DNA of 64,000 nucleotides from Micromonospora wenchangensis (lineage in GTDB: Bacteria; Actinomycetota; Actinomycetes; Mycobacteriales; Micromonosporaceae): assembly GCF_002210435.1 (NCBI RefSeq), contig NZ_MZMV01000034.1, forward strand, positions 1-64,000, written 5' to 3'. This document shows positions 34,985 to 46,380 of the stretch, in pieces (positions within the stretch are counted from its first letter, which is position 1; each line of letters opens with the position of its first letter). Made by a program: the position numbers and the translations under genes. The notes beneath the pieces were generated by a model. That model did not search any database, was not told the DNA's origin, and worked only from the letters and a program-made list of their open reading frames with translations.

Positions 34985-37230
34985 GTGAGCGGACGGTTCC
35001 CGATCGAAGACGTCTCCCCCGTCGTCGCCTGCGGTCGCTACCCGGCCAAGGCGGTGGTCGACGAGCTGGTGCCGGTGTCGGCCCGCGCCTACCGGGAGGG
35101 GCACGACGCGCTCGGCTGCAACGTGGTCTGGCACGGCCCCGACGGCGTGACCCGCCCGTTCACCCGGATGCGGCCGGGCGAGCCGGGGCAGGACCGCTGG
35201 CACGCCACCATCCGACCGGACGCCGTCGGCGAGTGGTCGTTCACCGTCGAGGCGTTCCAGGACCCGTACCTCACCTGGCACAACGCGGTGACCAAGAAGG
35301 TCGCCGCCGGGCAGGGCGCGGCCGAGCTGGCCAACGACCTGGCCGAGGGAGTCCGGGTGCTGACCGCCGCCCTGGCACTCGTACCGGGGGGTGCGGCCGG
35401 GCGGGTCGAGGCGGCGGTGGCCGCCCTGGGCGACAAGGAGGCCGACCTGGCCCGGCGGGTAGCCCCGGCGCTCGACCTGGCCGACCTGCTCTGGGACCAC
35501 CCGGTGCGGGAACTGGTCACCACCGGCACCCCGTACCTGCTCTGGGTGGACCGCCCCCGGGCGCTCTTCTCCGCCTGGTACGAGTTCTTCCCCCGCTCCG
35601 AGGGCGCGATCCCGGCCACCGTCGACGCCCCGGCCCGCTCGGGCACCTTCGTCACCGCGCTGGAACGGCTGCCCGGGGTCGCGGCGATGGGCTTCGACGT
35701 GCTCTACCTGCCACCGATCCACCCGATCGGCCGGGTCAACCGCAAGGGCCGCAACAACGCGCTGACCGCCGGCCCCGACGACGTCGGCTCGCCCTGGGCG
35801 ATCGGCGCGGCCGAGGGCGGCCACGACGCCATCCACCCCGACCTGGGTACGCCCGAGGACTTCCGCGACTTCGTCGCCGCCGCCGCCGAGCAGGGCCTGG
35901 AGGTGGCGATGGACCTGGCGTTGCAGTGCGCCCCCGACCACCCCTGGGTGACCGAGCACCCGGAGTGGTTCACCACCCGGGCCGACGGCAGCATCGCGTA
36001 CGCGGAGAACCCGCCGAAGAAATACCAGGACATCTACCCGGTCAACTTCGACAACGACCCCGAGGGCATCCGGGCCGAGGTGCTGCGGGTGGTCCGGCAC
36101 TGGATCGGCGAGGGCGTCCGGATCTTCCGGGTGGACAACCCGCACACCAAGCCGTTCGACTTCTGGCACTGGCTGATCGCCGAGGTCAAGCGCACCGACC
36201 CGGACGTGCTCTTCCTGGCCGAGGCGTTCACCCGGCCGGCGATCATGCACGGCCTCGGCAAGATCGGCTTCACCCAGTCGTACACCTATTTCACCTGGCG
36301 GACGACGGCCGCCGAGATGCGGGAGTACTGCGAGGAACTGGTCGCCTCGGTCGACTGGATGCGGCCCAACTTCTGGCCCAACACCCCGGACATCCTGCAC
36401 GAGTCGTTGCAGCACGGCGGACCGCCGATGTTCAAGATCCGGGCGGTGCTGGCCGCGCTGCTCAGCCCGTCCTGGGGCATCTACGCCGGTTTCGAGCTGT
36501 TCGAGCACGTCGCCCGGCCCGGCGCCGAGGAATACCTCGACAACGAGAAGTACGAGCTGCGACCCCGGGACTGGGCCGGCGCGCAGGCGCACGGCCGCTC
36601 GCTCGCCCCGTTCGTCGCCACCCTCAACCGGGTCCGCCGCGAGCACCCGGCCCTGCACCGGCTGCGCAACCTGGTCTTCCACGACATCGACAACCCGGCG
36701 CTGCTCTGCTGGTCCAAGCGCGACCCGGACACCGGCGACACGGTCATCGTGGTCTGCTCGTTCGACTCGCACACCGTGCAGTGGGGCAACACCACGCTGG
36801 ACATGCCGGCGCTCGGCTTCGACTGGCACGAACGGTTCACCGTGCACGACGAGCTGACCGGGGCCGGCTACGAGTGGGGGCAGCGCAACGCGGTCCGGCT
36901 CGACCCGTACCTGCAACCCGCGCACGTGCTGACGGTCCGCCGCCCGCCGACGCCGCCGACCGGGATTCCGGCCGGCGCGGAACCGGCCGGGTTGACAGTC
37001 GAGGAGGTGCCCGCGGAACTCTCCGGCGGCACCGCGCCGACCACCCCCGCCCCGGAGGCCGACCAGCCGGCCGGCCCCACCGCGACCGACCTCCCCGCCC
37101 CCGACCTGCCCGCACCTGGCCCCGCCAGGGTCCGCCGTGGCAGGGCCGGCGGCACCCGGGCCGGTGGCACCAGGACCGGCCGTGCCCCGCACGGCAGCAC
37201 CCCGACCGACCCCGCCCCGAAGGACGACCG

Positions 37231-37243
<13 letters not shown>
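34985..37243 (+). CDS. glgE: Alpha-1,4-glucan:maltose-1-phosphate maltosyltransferase
   Basis: GlgE (GH13_3) extends alpha-1,4-glucans with maltose from maltose-1-phosphate, in the cytoplasm. The 752-residue product has the N-terminal domain (RFPIEDVSPVVACGRYPAKA), the catalytic barrel with FRVDNPHTKP carrying the nucleophile D384, and LAEAFTRP with the acid/base E413, 29 residues apart as in Streptomyces GlgE. FTWRTTAAEMREY and LRPRDW follow. The last 90 residues are a Pro/Ala/Thr and Arg/Gly-rich tail beyond the usual family end, probably disordered. Its end overlaps the glgB start by 13 bases, so the two are coupled. Confidence 0.96.
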
Positions 37244-39333
<2,090 letters not shown>

Positions 39334-39366
39334 CCCGGCCGTACGGGACGCCGGTCGGGTCGGGGA

Positions 39367-40407
39367 TCAGACCAGGCCGGCGTCGCGGAGCAGCTTCCAC
39401 AGCCCGGCCCCATCCGGGGCGGAGAGCCACTTCTGCCCGACCGGGCCCGCCGAGGACGGCCGGTCGTTCGGCACGGGCAGGCTACCGGCGAGCACCGACT
39501 GCGTCGGGGAGAGCCGGCGGATCGCCACCCCGGCGACGTTCTCCGGGTGGGCGGCGGCGAACTCGCGGTAGATCTCCTGGTCGTGCTGCCCGTCGTCGCC
39601 GATCAGCAGCCACCGCACGTCGGGGAACTCGGTGGCCAGCCGGGCCAGGGTGGCCCGCTTGTGTTCCCGGCCGCTGCGGAACCAGCGGTCGGCCGTCGGC
39701 CCCCAGTCGGTGAGCAGCAGCGGGCCGGCCGGGTAGAGGTGCCGGGACAGGAACCGGGTCAGCGTCGGCGCGACGTTCCACGCGCCGGTCGACAGGTAGA
39801 ACACCGGGCTGCCCGGGTGGGCGGTGACCAGGCGTTCGTACAGCACCGCCATGCCGGGCACGGCCGTGCGGGCGTGCTCGTCGAGGACGAAGGTGTTCCA
39901 CGCGGCCAGCATGGGCCGGGGCAGCGCGGTCACCATCACCGTGTCGTCGATGTCGGAGAGGATGCCCAGGCGCACCTCCGGGTCGATGATCCGGACCAGC
40001 GCCTCGACCGGTTCGGCGTCGGCGACCCGCAGCCGCACCGACGCCCAGCCGGGGGTGAAGTCGGCCTTGACCACGGTGTCGACGAAGCCGCTGCGGTCGG
40101 CCCGGGCGGTGTGCACGCCGTCGCCGGCCTCGATGGTGACCTCGACGTGCTTGGCGGGCAGGGTGGCGAAGCTGCGCCAGCCGCGGACCTTCTCCAGCCG
40201 GCCCTGCCGCCGGTCGGGGCGGCTGAGCAGCACCCGGCACAGCACCCGGGCCCAGCCGGGCGCGCCGTAACCGGCGTACGCGACGATGTTGGGCTGCCAC
40301 CCGGTGCGCCGCAGCCGGCGCTCCACCAACTGGTGCAGGGCGTCCTCGATCCGCGCGGCCCGGTGCAGGGTGGGTACGGCCAGCTGGCCTGCGGTGGTGG
40401 ATGGCAC
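39367..40407 (-). CDS. APP1-type phosphatidate phosphatase domain protein
   Basis: The 346-residue protein carries the DUF2183/APP1 domain (HAD-like phosphatase of the type of yeast App1). The catalytic motif is LSDIDDTVMVT (DxDxT, near residue 180), later motifs are FYLSTGAWNV, LTDWGPTADRWF, HKRATLARLATEFP and LLIGDDGQHDQEIY. The N-terminal half is a beta-rich domain (VEVTIEAGDGVHTARADRSG). No signal peptide or membrane helix is visible. GTG at 40407 was chosen; an upstream start would add a Ser/Arg/Pro-rich leader. It converges on glgB, with 33 bases between stops. The substrate in bacteria is not established. Confidence 0.88.
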   Translation of the reverse strand: MPSTTAGQLAVPTLHRAARIEDALHQLVERRLRRTGWQPNIVAYAGYGAPGWARVLCRVLLSRPDRRQGRLEKVRGWRSFATLPAKHVEVTIEAGDGVHTARADRSGFVDTVVKADFTPGWASVRLRVADAEPVEALVRIIDPEVRLGILSDIDDTVMVTALPRPMLAAWNTFVLDEHARTAVPGMAVLYERLVTAHPGSPVFYLSTGAWNVAPTLTRFLSRHLYPAGPLLLTDWGPTADRWFRSGREHKRATLARLATEFPDVRWLLIGDDGQHDQEIYREFAAAHPENVAGVAIRRLSPTQSVLAGSLPVPNDRPSSAGPVGQKWLSAPDGAGLWKLLRDAGLV

Positions 40408-40541
40408 GCTGCAACCCTGCCACAGGTGTCCGGCAGCGGCCAGGCGAGCGCCCAGGTAGCCGGCCCGGCTGGCCCGATCGGGCCCGGCGCGGCCGGTGGG
40501 CGTGACACACTCCGGTCGGGACGACGACGGGGGCGTTGGTC

Positions 40542-42164
40542 GTGTCGACACCTGTACCGCCCGACCGCGCGCGGCTGGACCGCCCGGCGCTGGTCGCGCT
40601 GCTGCTCGGGGTGGCCGGGGTGGGGTACCGGCTGGCCCTGACCCTGCTGACGGTGCCCGCCGCGAACAGCGACGAGGCGACGTTCGGGCTGGCCGCGCTG
40701 CACATCGCCGCCGGCCGGGAGCACCCGGTGTTCCTGTACGGGCAGCACTACATGGGCATGGCCGAGTCCTACCTGGCGGCGCCGCTGGTGGCCCTGGCCG
40801 GGCCGTCCTGGCCGGTGCTGCGGTTGCCGCTTGTCGCGTTGTACGCCGTCTTCCTCTGGTTGTCCCACCGGCTGACCCGGCGGCTCTACCGGCCGTGGTT
40901 CGCCACCTTCGTCGTCGGGCTGTTGGTGCTCGGCACCGAACGGGTGGTGCGTGACCAGCTCACCGTGGTGGGCGGGCGGCCCGAGGGCAAACCGATGGTG
41001 CTGGCGATCCTGCTGGTCGCGGTGGGCCTGGCCGGGCGGCGCGGCCGGTGGCGGCGGCCCGGCTGGCGGCGGGCGGCTACCGGACTGGCCGGGGTGCTCG
41101 CCGGGGCGGCGCTCTGGTCGGACTGGCTGCTCGCCCCCTACCTGGCGGTCGCCGGCCTGCTGCTGCTGTACGCGCTGCGCCGGAAGCTGTGGGGCTGGTC
41201 GGGGCTGCTGCTGGTGGCCGGGGTCGCGGTCGGGATGGCACCGCTGGCCTGGGACAACCTGGTCGCCCCGCCGGGCGCGGACTCGCTGTCGGTGCTGCGT
41301 CAGCTCAGCGCCGGTACCGGCCCGACGCCGCCGTGGGCGGACCGGGTGCGGGGCGGGCTGCTGGAGGGGGTGCCGCTGGCCACCGGCCTCTGCCCGGTCA
41401 CCGGCTGCGCCCGCTGGCAGGAGTGGTTCGGGGTGCTCTACCTGGTGCTGCTGGTCGCCGCCGCCGGTCTCGCCCTGGTCGGCCACCGCCGGGCCGTGGG
41501 CCGGCCGGCGGCCGTGCGGGTCCGACCGCTCGCCCAGCTCGCCCTGGTCGCCGGTGCCGCGCTGACCCTGCTGTCGTACGTCCGCAGCCCGCCCGCCGCG
41601 ACCGACCCGCTCGCCAACGCCCGCTACCTGTCGGTGGTGCAGATCTCCCTGCCGGCGGTGCTCTGGCCGCTCTGGCTGGCGGCGGCGGCCTGCTGGCGGG
41701 GCAGTGTCGGGGTGGTCGGCCGGCTGGTCGGGGCGGGCGCCGCCGCCGTGCTGGCCGGGTTGACCACCACCGCCGTGGTGGCGACGGGCCTGTTCCTGGC
41801 CACGCTCGACGCGCCCCGGGCCGACCAGCGGCGGGCCCGGGACCTGGCCGACGCGGTTCGGCGTACCGGGCTGCGGGAGGTCTACGGCGACTACTGGACC
41901 TGCAACCGGTTGACCTTCGACACGGGCGAACGGGTGGTCTGCGCGGTGCTCGACGGGCGGCTCACCCCGGGGCAGAACCGGTACCCGCCGTACTGGCGGC
42001 GGGTGGAGCGGGCGGCGCGGCCCGGGTACGTGCTGCCGGTCGACTCCCCGGCGGAACGCCGGCTGCGTCACCTGCTCGGGGACGGAGCCGACGACGCCCG
42101 GCTGGTCGAGGTCGCCGGATATCGCGTGTACCGCCCGCCGAGCGCCGTCCGGCCGTGGCGCTGA
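40542..42164 (+). CDS. GT-C-like polytopic membrane glycosyltransferase
   Basis: The 540-residue protein has about 11 transmembrane segments. The first loop reads NSDEATFGLAALHIAAGREHPVFLYGQHYMGM, quoted here as NSDEATFGL and FLYGQHYMGM; an acidic pair in this loop is the usual catalytic mark of GT-C (PMT/ArnT-like) enzymes, which use polyprenyl-phosphate sugars outside the membrane. The C-terminal 130 residues form an extracytoplasmic domain (VYGDYWTCNRLTFDTGERVV). GTG at 40542 is favoured over TTG at 40536 for its spacing from a G-rich ribosome site (40528-40532). No partner genes are nearby. Substrate unknown. Confidence 0.8.
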   Translation: MSTPVPPDRARLDRPALVALLLGVAGVGYRLALTLLTVPAANSDEATFGLAALHIAAGREHPVFLYGQHYMGMAESYLAAPLVALAGPSWPVLRLPLVALYAVFLWLSHRLTRRLYRPWFATFVVGLLVLGTERVVRDQLTVVGGRPEGKPMVLAILLVAVGLAGRRGRWRRPGWRRAATGLAGVLAGAALWSDWLLAPYLAVAGLLLLYALRRKLWGWSGLLLVAGVAVGMAPLAWDNLVAPPGADSLSVLRQLSAGTGPTPPWADRVRGGLLEGVPLATGLCPVTGCARWQEWFGVLYLVLLVAAAGLALVGHRRAVGRPAAVRVRPLAQLALVAGAALTLLSYVRSPPAATDPLANARYLSVVQISLPAVLWPLWLAAAACWRGSVGVVGRLVGAGAAAVLAGLTTTAVVATGLFLATLDAPRADQRRARDLADAVRRTGLREVYGDYWTCNRLTFDTGERVVCAVLDGRLTPGQNRYPPYWRRVERAARPGYVLPVDSPAERRLRHLLGDGADDARLVEVAGYRVYRPPSAVRPWR

Positions 42165-42174
42165 CCTCGGCCCG

Positions 42175-42186
42175 TACGCTGTGCCG
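42175..42186 (+). promoter_or_regulatory. Leaderless -10 element of yaaA
   Basis: TACGCT at 42175-42180 stands 6 bases ahead of the GTG at 42187, the start that also gives the conserved N-terminus. This favours 42187 over the GTG at 42181. Confidence 0.45.
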
Positions 42187-42987
42187 GTGCTCATCCTGCT
42201 GCCGCCCTCCGAGGGCAAGGCCGACGCCGGCACCGGGCGTCGGCTCGACCTGACCCGGCTCTGCCTGCCCGAGCTGACGCCGGCCCGCGAGGAGGTGCTG
42301 GGCGCGCTGATGACGCTCAGTGCCACCGGCCGGTCCGACGCCGCCGCGGACGCCGCCCTGACCGCCCTCGGGTTGACCGCCGGTCAGCGGGGCGAGCTGG
42401 CCCGCAACGCCCGGCTGGACCGGGCCGCCACCGCGCCGGCCGGGCAGGTCTACACCGGGGTGCTCTACGAGGCGCTCGGCCTGGCCACCCTGCCGCCCGG
42501 GGCGCTGCGGACGGCCCGCCGCACCGTGCTGGTCAGCTCGGGCCTGTGGGGGGTGGTCCGGCTCGCCGACCGGATTCCGCCGTACCGGTGCCCGATCGGG
42601 GCGCGGTTGCCGGGGGTGGGGGCGCTGTCGGCGTACTGGCGGCGGGTGCTGTCGCCGGTGCTGACGGCGGCGGCCGGCGGCGGCCCGGTGCTGGACCTGC
42701 GCTCCGCCGCCTACGCGGCGACCTGGACGCCGCCGGCGGAGCTGGCCGGTCGGACGGTCACCGTGCGGGTGCTGCACGAGCGCCGGCCGGGCGAGCGCAC
42801 GGTGGTCAGTCACTTCAACAAGGCCACCAAGGGGCGGCTGGTCCGTGACCTGCTGTTGGCCGGGGCCCGGCCACGCACCGCGACCGGGTTGATCGGCGCG
42901 TTGCGTGACCTGAAGTATCCGGTCGAGGAGCGGCCGGTGACGACGGGTCGACCCCGGCAGATCGACGTGGTGGTGACCGAACTCTAG
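42187..42987 (+). CDS. yaaA: Peroxide stress protein YaaA (DUF328/UPF0246)
   Basis: YaaA-family proteins help limit damage from hydrogen peroxide by reducing free iron, and bind DNA in E. coli. The 266-residue product has the family start LILLPPSEGKADAG, the block VYTGVLYEALGL, LVSSGLWGVVRLADRIPPYR, DLRSAAYAATW, and SHFNKATKGRLVRDLL. The last motif, with N-K-A-x-K-G, is the clearest family mark. GTG at 42187 is supported by the leaderless -10. It stands alone, between the GT-C-like gene and a hypothetical gene. Confidence 0.93.
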   Translation: MLILLPPSEGKADAGTGRRLDLTRLCLPELTPAREEVLGALMTLSATGRSDAAADAALTALGLTAGQRGELARNARLDRAATAPAGQVYTGVLYEALGLATLPPGALRTARRTVLVSSGLWGVVRLADRIPPYRCPIGARLPGVGALSAYWRRVLSPVLTAAAGGGPVLDLRSAAYAATWTPPAELAGRTVTVRVLHERRPGERTVVSHFNKATKGRLVRDLLLAGARPRTATGLIGALRDLKYPVEERPVTTGRPRQIDVVVTEL

Positions 42988-43084
42988 GAACGCAAGATTT
43001 CCTCAAATCCGGTGCCGATGGCTGGAGGCGGGCCGACCGGCAGGCGACCGTTAGGGGAATCCCACGTCGAGAAGGAGCGGTCCG

Positions 43085-43750
43085 ATGACCTCCGAACCCC
43101 GCCTGCTCGACCGGCCGCACCTCCCGTCGTCCCCGCCCCCGCTGGACTGGCTGACCCTGGCCGACGCGTTCGAGGTGGCCTGCCTGGTGCGCTGCACGCC
43201 GACGCCGACGGCCCGCCCGCACACCCCCACGCCACCGCAGCGGGGGACCGTGGAGTTCAACCGGGAGGACGCGGCGCTGCGGATGCGGCAGCTGCTCGCC
43301 CGGCTCGACGTCCCGGTCGAGCACGAGGTGGTCACCGGTGGCCTGCGCCGCCGGTACGAGCTGCACCGGTTGCACGTGCCGGCGGATCACCGCGCCGGGT
43401 TCACCCGGTTGCGGGAGACGGGGTGGCGGCAGGGACGTCGGGAACTGCTCGGGCCCGCCGTCGGGTCCTCCACCCCCCGGGCCGCCTGGCGGACCCGGCT
43501 CGCCTCGGCCGCCTGGCGTTCGGCCCTGCTGGCCGGCGGCCGGCACGTCCGACGGCACATCCTCGGCATCCGGCTGGCCGACCGGGAACTCGCCGCCGTG
43601 CTGATCCGGTCGGCGGCGCTGCTGGAGGTGCCGGCGCTGCTGCATCCGGGGGCCGGCTGCCTGGTGGTGAGCGTCGCGGACGGGCCGGACCGGCTGCGGA
43701 TCATGGAACGGGCCGCGTTGGCGCCCGCCCGGACCACCACCCTGGTCTGA
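43085..43750 (+). CDS. Hypothetical protein with possible WhiA-like (LAGLIDADG-related) fold
   Basis: The 221-residue product is not a named family to me. Two repeats of similar shape can be seen: residues 25-105 (LTLADAFEVACLVRC, then VEFNREDAALRMRQLLARLD, then GLRRRYELHRLHVP) and 130-215 (PRAAWRTRLASAAW, GIRLADRELAAVLIRSAALL, then CLVVSVADGPDRLRIMERA). This order matches the N-terminal LAGLIDADG-like half of the sporulation regulator WhiA (domain with AAWRGAFLAHG), without the DNA-binding C-terminal helix-turn-helix. ATG at 43085 follows GAGAAGGAG. It may be a WhiA-derived orphan; this rests on pattern only. Confidence 0.65.
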   Translation: MTSEPRLLDRPHLPSSPPPLDWLTLADAFEVACLVRCTPTPTARPHTPTPPQRGTVEFNREDAALRMRQLLARLDVPVEHEVVTGGLRRRYELHRLHVPADHRAGFTRLRETGWRQGRRELLGPAVGSSTPRAAWRTRLASAAWRSALLAGGRHVRRHILGIRLADRELAAVLIRSAALLEVPALLHPGAGCLVVSVADGPDRLRIMERAALAPARTTTLV

Positions 43751-43843
43751 CCCCCGCCACCGGCCACCACACCGCCCGCTGACCCGGGGCTCAGACCGGG
43801 CACCGGCGGCCCGAGCTTGCGCCGGAGCCGGTGACGGCGCAGA

Positions 43844-44815
43844 GTGCACCGCGTGAGCCGTAGCCGGACCGGGCGCGGCCGGCGGTCCGCCTCCGCCGGC
43901 GGGGCGCTGCTGATGCTGCTGGTCGTGGTGCTCGGCGGGCTGGCCGCCTGCCAGGAATCCCCCGACGAGCCGATCCCGATCCGGATCGCCACCGGCAGCC
44001 CGACCGCCGTCTACCACGCCTTCGGCCAGTCGCTGGCCACCGTCCTCAACCGCGAGCTGCCCGGGGTCCGGGCCAGCGTGGTGGTCACCGCCGCCTCCGC
44101 CCAGAACGTCCGGCTGGTCGGCTCCGGTGCCGCCGAACTGGGCTTCACCCAGGCCGACGTGCTCGACACCAGCCCGACCACCCCGCCGAGGGTGCTCGCC
44201 GTGGCCCGCGTCTACGACGACCTGCTGCACCTGGTCACCACGGCCGGCGGTCCGATCCGCGAGCTCGCGGACCTGCGCGGGCGACGGGTGTCGGTGGGCG
44301 CGGCCGGCTCCGGCACCGAGGTCACCGTGACCCGGCTGCTGGAGGTGGCCCGGCTCGGCGGGGACACGGTCCGGCAGGAACACCTCGGGCTGGACGACTC
44401 GGTGGCGGCGTTGCGCGCCGGCCGGATCGACGCCTTCTTCTTCTCCGGTGGCCTGCCGGTACGTGGGGTGAAGGCGCTGGCCGACGCCACCTCGATCCGG
44501 CTGGTGAACCTCGGCGAGTGGACCGAGCCGCTGCGCCGCGCCTACCGGGAGGTGTACGTCTCCCGGGACGTCCCCCGCTCGGTGTACGGGGTGGACCCCG
44601 TCACCACCGTCGCCAACCCCAACTACCTGATCGTCCGGGCGGACCTGCCCGAGCCCCTGGTACGCGAGGTGACCCGGCTGCTGATGGAACGCCGGTCGGA
44701 GCTGGCCGCCGCCCATCCGGCGGCCGGCCGGATGAGTCCCCGCTCGGCGATCGCCACCACGCCGTTGCCGCTGCACCCGGGCGCGGCCGACTGGTACCGC
44801 TCCGCCAAACCCTGA
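43844..44815 (+). CDS. TAXI-family solute-binding lipoprotein
   Basis: This 323-residue exported lipoprotein has a signal with hydrophobic core LLMLLVVVLGG and lipobox LAAC (C35 counted from 43844). The mature part is a TAXI-type periplasmic binding fold: IRIATGSPTAVYHAFGQSLA (ATGS motif), VVVTAASAQNVRLVGSGAAELGF in two blocks, LRGRRVSVGAAGSGTEVT, GRIDAFFFSGG. TAXI proteins usually feed TRAP permeases; no DctM or DctQ-like gene is nearby. It converges on a two-component system with a 4-base gap between stops, suggesting a sensing role. GTG at 43853 is an alternative start. Confidence 0.88.
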   Translation: MHRVSRSRTGRGRRSASAGGALLMLLVVVLGGLAACQESPDEPIPIRIATGSPTAVYHAFGQSLATVLNRELPGVRASVVVTAASAQNVRLVGSGAAELGFTQADVLDTSPTTPPRVLAVARVYDDLLHLVTTAGGPIRELADLRGRRVSVGAAGSGTEVTVTRLLEVARLGGDTVRQEHLGLDDSVAALRAGRIDAFFFSGGLPVRGVKALADATSIRLVNLGEWTEPLRRAYREVYVSRDVPRSVYGVDPVTTVANPNYLIVRADLPEPLVREVTRLLMERRSELAAAHPAAGRMSPRSAIATTPLPLHPGAADWYRSAKP

Positions 44816-44819
44816 CCGC

Positions 44820-46370
44820 TCAGCCCGGCCCGGACGCCCCCGCCCGGCCGCCGGTGGGTGTCGCCGGGATGGTGGTTGCTGCCGGGGCGCCGGGCAGGGC
44901 CGGGGTGGTGGGGCCCGCGGCCGGGGCGCGGTCGGCGGCCGGATCGGCGTCTGCGGCCAGGTCGGGGTCTGCGGCCAGGTCGGGGGCCGCGGCCGGAGCG
45001 GAGCCGGCCGGGGCGGGGAACCACAGTTCGGCGACCAGGCCACGCGGCTGCCCCGGGTGCATGGTGAGCCGACCGTCGGAGGCGTCCACCAGCACCGCCA
45101 CGATGGTCAGGCCGAGACCGGCACCCTCGATGTTCTGCGCGTCCGGGGCCCGCCAGAACCGCTCGGTGGCCTGGTCGAGCTGGCCCGAGGTCATCCCCGG
45201 GCCGGTGTCGCGCACCTCCAGCGCGGTGCCCCCGTCGGCGTGCCGGACCGCGACGGTCACCTCACCACCGTCGCCGCTGAACTTGATCGCGTTGTCGATC
45301 AGCGCGTCCAACGCCTGGTCGACGGCGGTCGGCACGGTCCGGGCGTAGGCCGGGCCGGACGCCACCAGGCGCAACGTGACCGACCGGTGCCGGGCCAACG
45401 GCTCCCACGCGGCGACCCGGGACGCGGCCACCGCCGCCGCGTCCACGGTGACCCGTTCGTTCTGCTCCCGCTCGGCGCGGGCCAGGGTGAGCAGCCCGTC
45501 GAGGACCAGCGCCAACCGGTCGGTCTCCTCCAGGGCGAGCCGGTGCTCGGCCCGGCCGTCCTGGTCGACCACGCTCGGCCCCAGCTCCTCCACCCGCAGG
45601 CGCAGCGCGGTCAGCGGGTTGCGCAACTGGTGACTGGCGTGCGCGACGAAGGCCCGCTGCCGGTCCATCACGTCGGCGACCACCGCCGCCATGTGGTTGA
45701 AGTTGGCCGCCAGCCGGCGCAGCTCCGGCGGCCCCCACCGGTCCTGCACCCGGGCGCCCCGGTCCCCCTCGGCGATCTCGTGGGTCACCGCGTCCAGTTC
45801 GGTCACCGGGCGCAGCACCCAGCCGGCCAGCCCGAACGCGGTGGAGACGCAGGCCAGCACGGCGAGCAGTCCGATCCCGGCGAGCAGCAGCCACCACGCG
45901 GTGACCGTGCGGCGGACCTTCGCCACCGGCGTGGCGGTGACCACCGCGCCGAGCACCTCACCGCCGTCGTTGATCGGCACCGCCACCACCAGCGGGCCGT
46001 CCACCCACGGCCACACCGAGTCCGGCCCGTTGAACTGCTGCCCGGCCAGGGCGGTGTCCAGGGCCGCCCGGGTGTCCCGGCCGGTGTGCCAACTCGTCGA
46101 CACCACCAGCGCCCGGCCGTCCCGGTCGACGACGGCGGCCCCGATGCCGTAGAGCTGGTCGTAGCTGACGAGTTCGCCGGTCAGCGGCCCGGCCCCGCCG
46201 CCGCGCAACGCCGGCCCGGCCAGCGAGGCGAACCGGGTGGCGTCAGCGAGCCGGTCGGCGCGGACCCGGTCGGTCTCCCGGGACGCCAGGGTCGCCGCGA
46301 GCGGCGTCTCCAACGCCAGCAGCACCAGCACCATCAGCAGCAGATAGCTGATCACCAGTCGACGCCGCAC
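44820..46370 (-). CDS. Sensor histidine kinase
   Basis: The 516-residue membrane kinase has a first transmembrane helix at about 6-27, an extracytoplasmic sensor of about 125 residues (28-155), a second helix at about 158-184, a HAMP linker, the HisKA motif HASHQLRNPLTAL with phospho-accepting H247, and the ATPase boxes N (ALDALIDNAIKFS), G1 (EVRDTGPGM) and G2 (GAGLGLTIV). The final 70 residues are an Ala/Pro/Asp-rich repeat (AADPDLAADADPAADRA), not part of the kinase. It is coupled with the response regulator directly upstream. The TAXI lipoprotein facing it may present its ligand. Confidence 0.93.
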   Translation of the reverse strand: MRRRLVISYLLLMVLVLLALETPLAATLASRETDRVRADRLADATRFASLAGPALRGGGAGPLTGELVSYDQLYGIGAAVVDRDGRALVVSTSWHTGRDTRAALDTALAGQQFNGPDSVWPWVDGPLVVAVPINDGGEVLGAVVTATPVAKVRRTVTAWWLLLAGIGLLAVLACVSTAFGLAGWVLRPVTELDAVTHEIAEGDRGARVQDRWGPPELRRLAANFNHMAAVVADVMDRQRAFVAHASHQLRNPLTALRLRVEELGPSVVDQDGRAEHRLALEETDRLALVLDGLLTLARAEREQNERVTVDAAAVAASRVAAWEPLARHRSVTLRLVASGPAYARTVPTAVDQALDALIDNAIKFSGDGGEVTVAVRHADGGTALEVRDTGPGMTSGQLDQATERFWRAPDAQNIEGAGLGLTIVAVLVDASDGRLTMHPGQPRGLVAELWFPAPAGSAPAAAPDLAADPDLAADADPAADRAPAAGPTTPALPGAPAATTIPATPTGGRAGASGPG

Positions 46371-46380
46371 CGGCTGCCCC

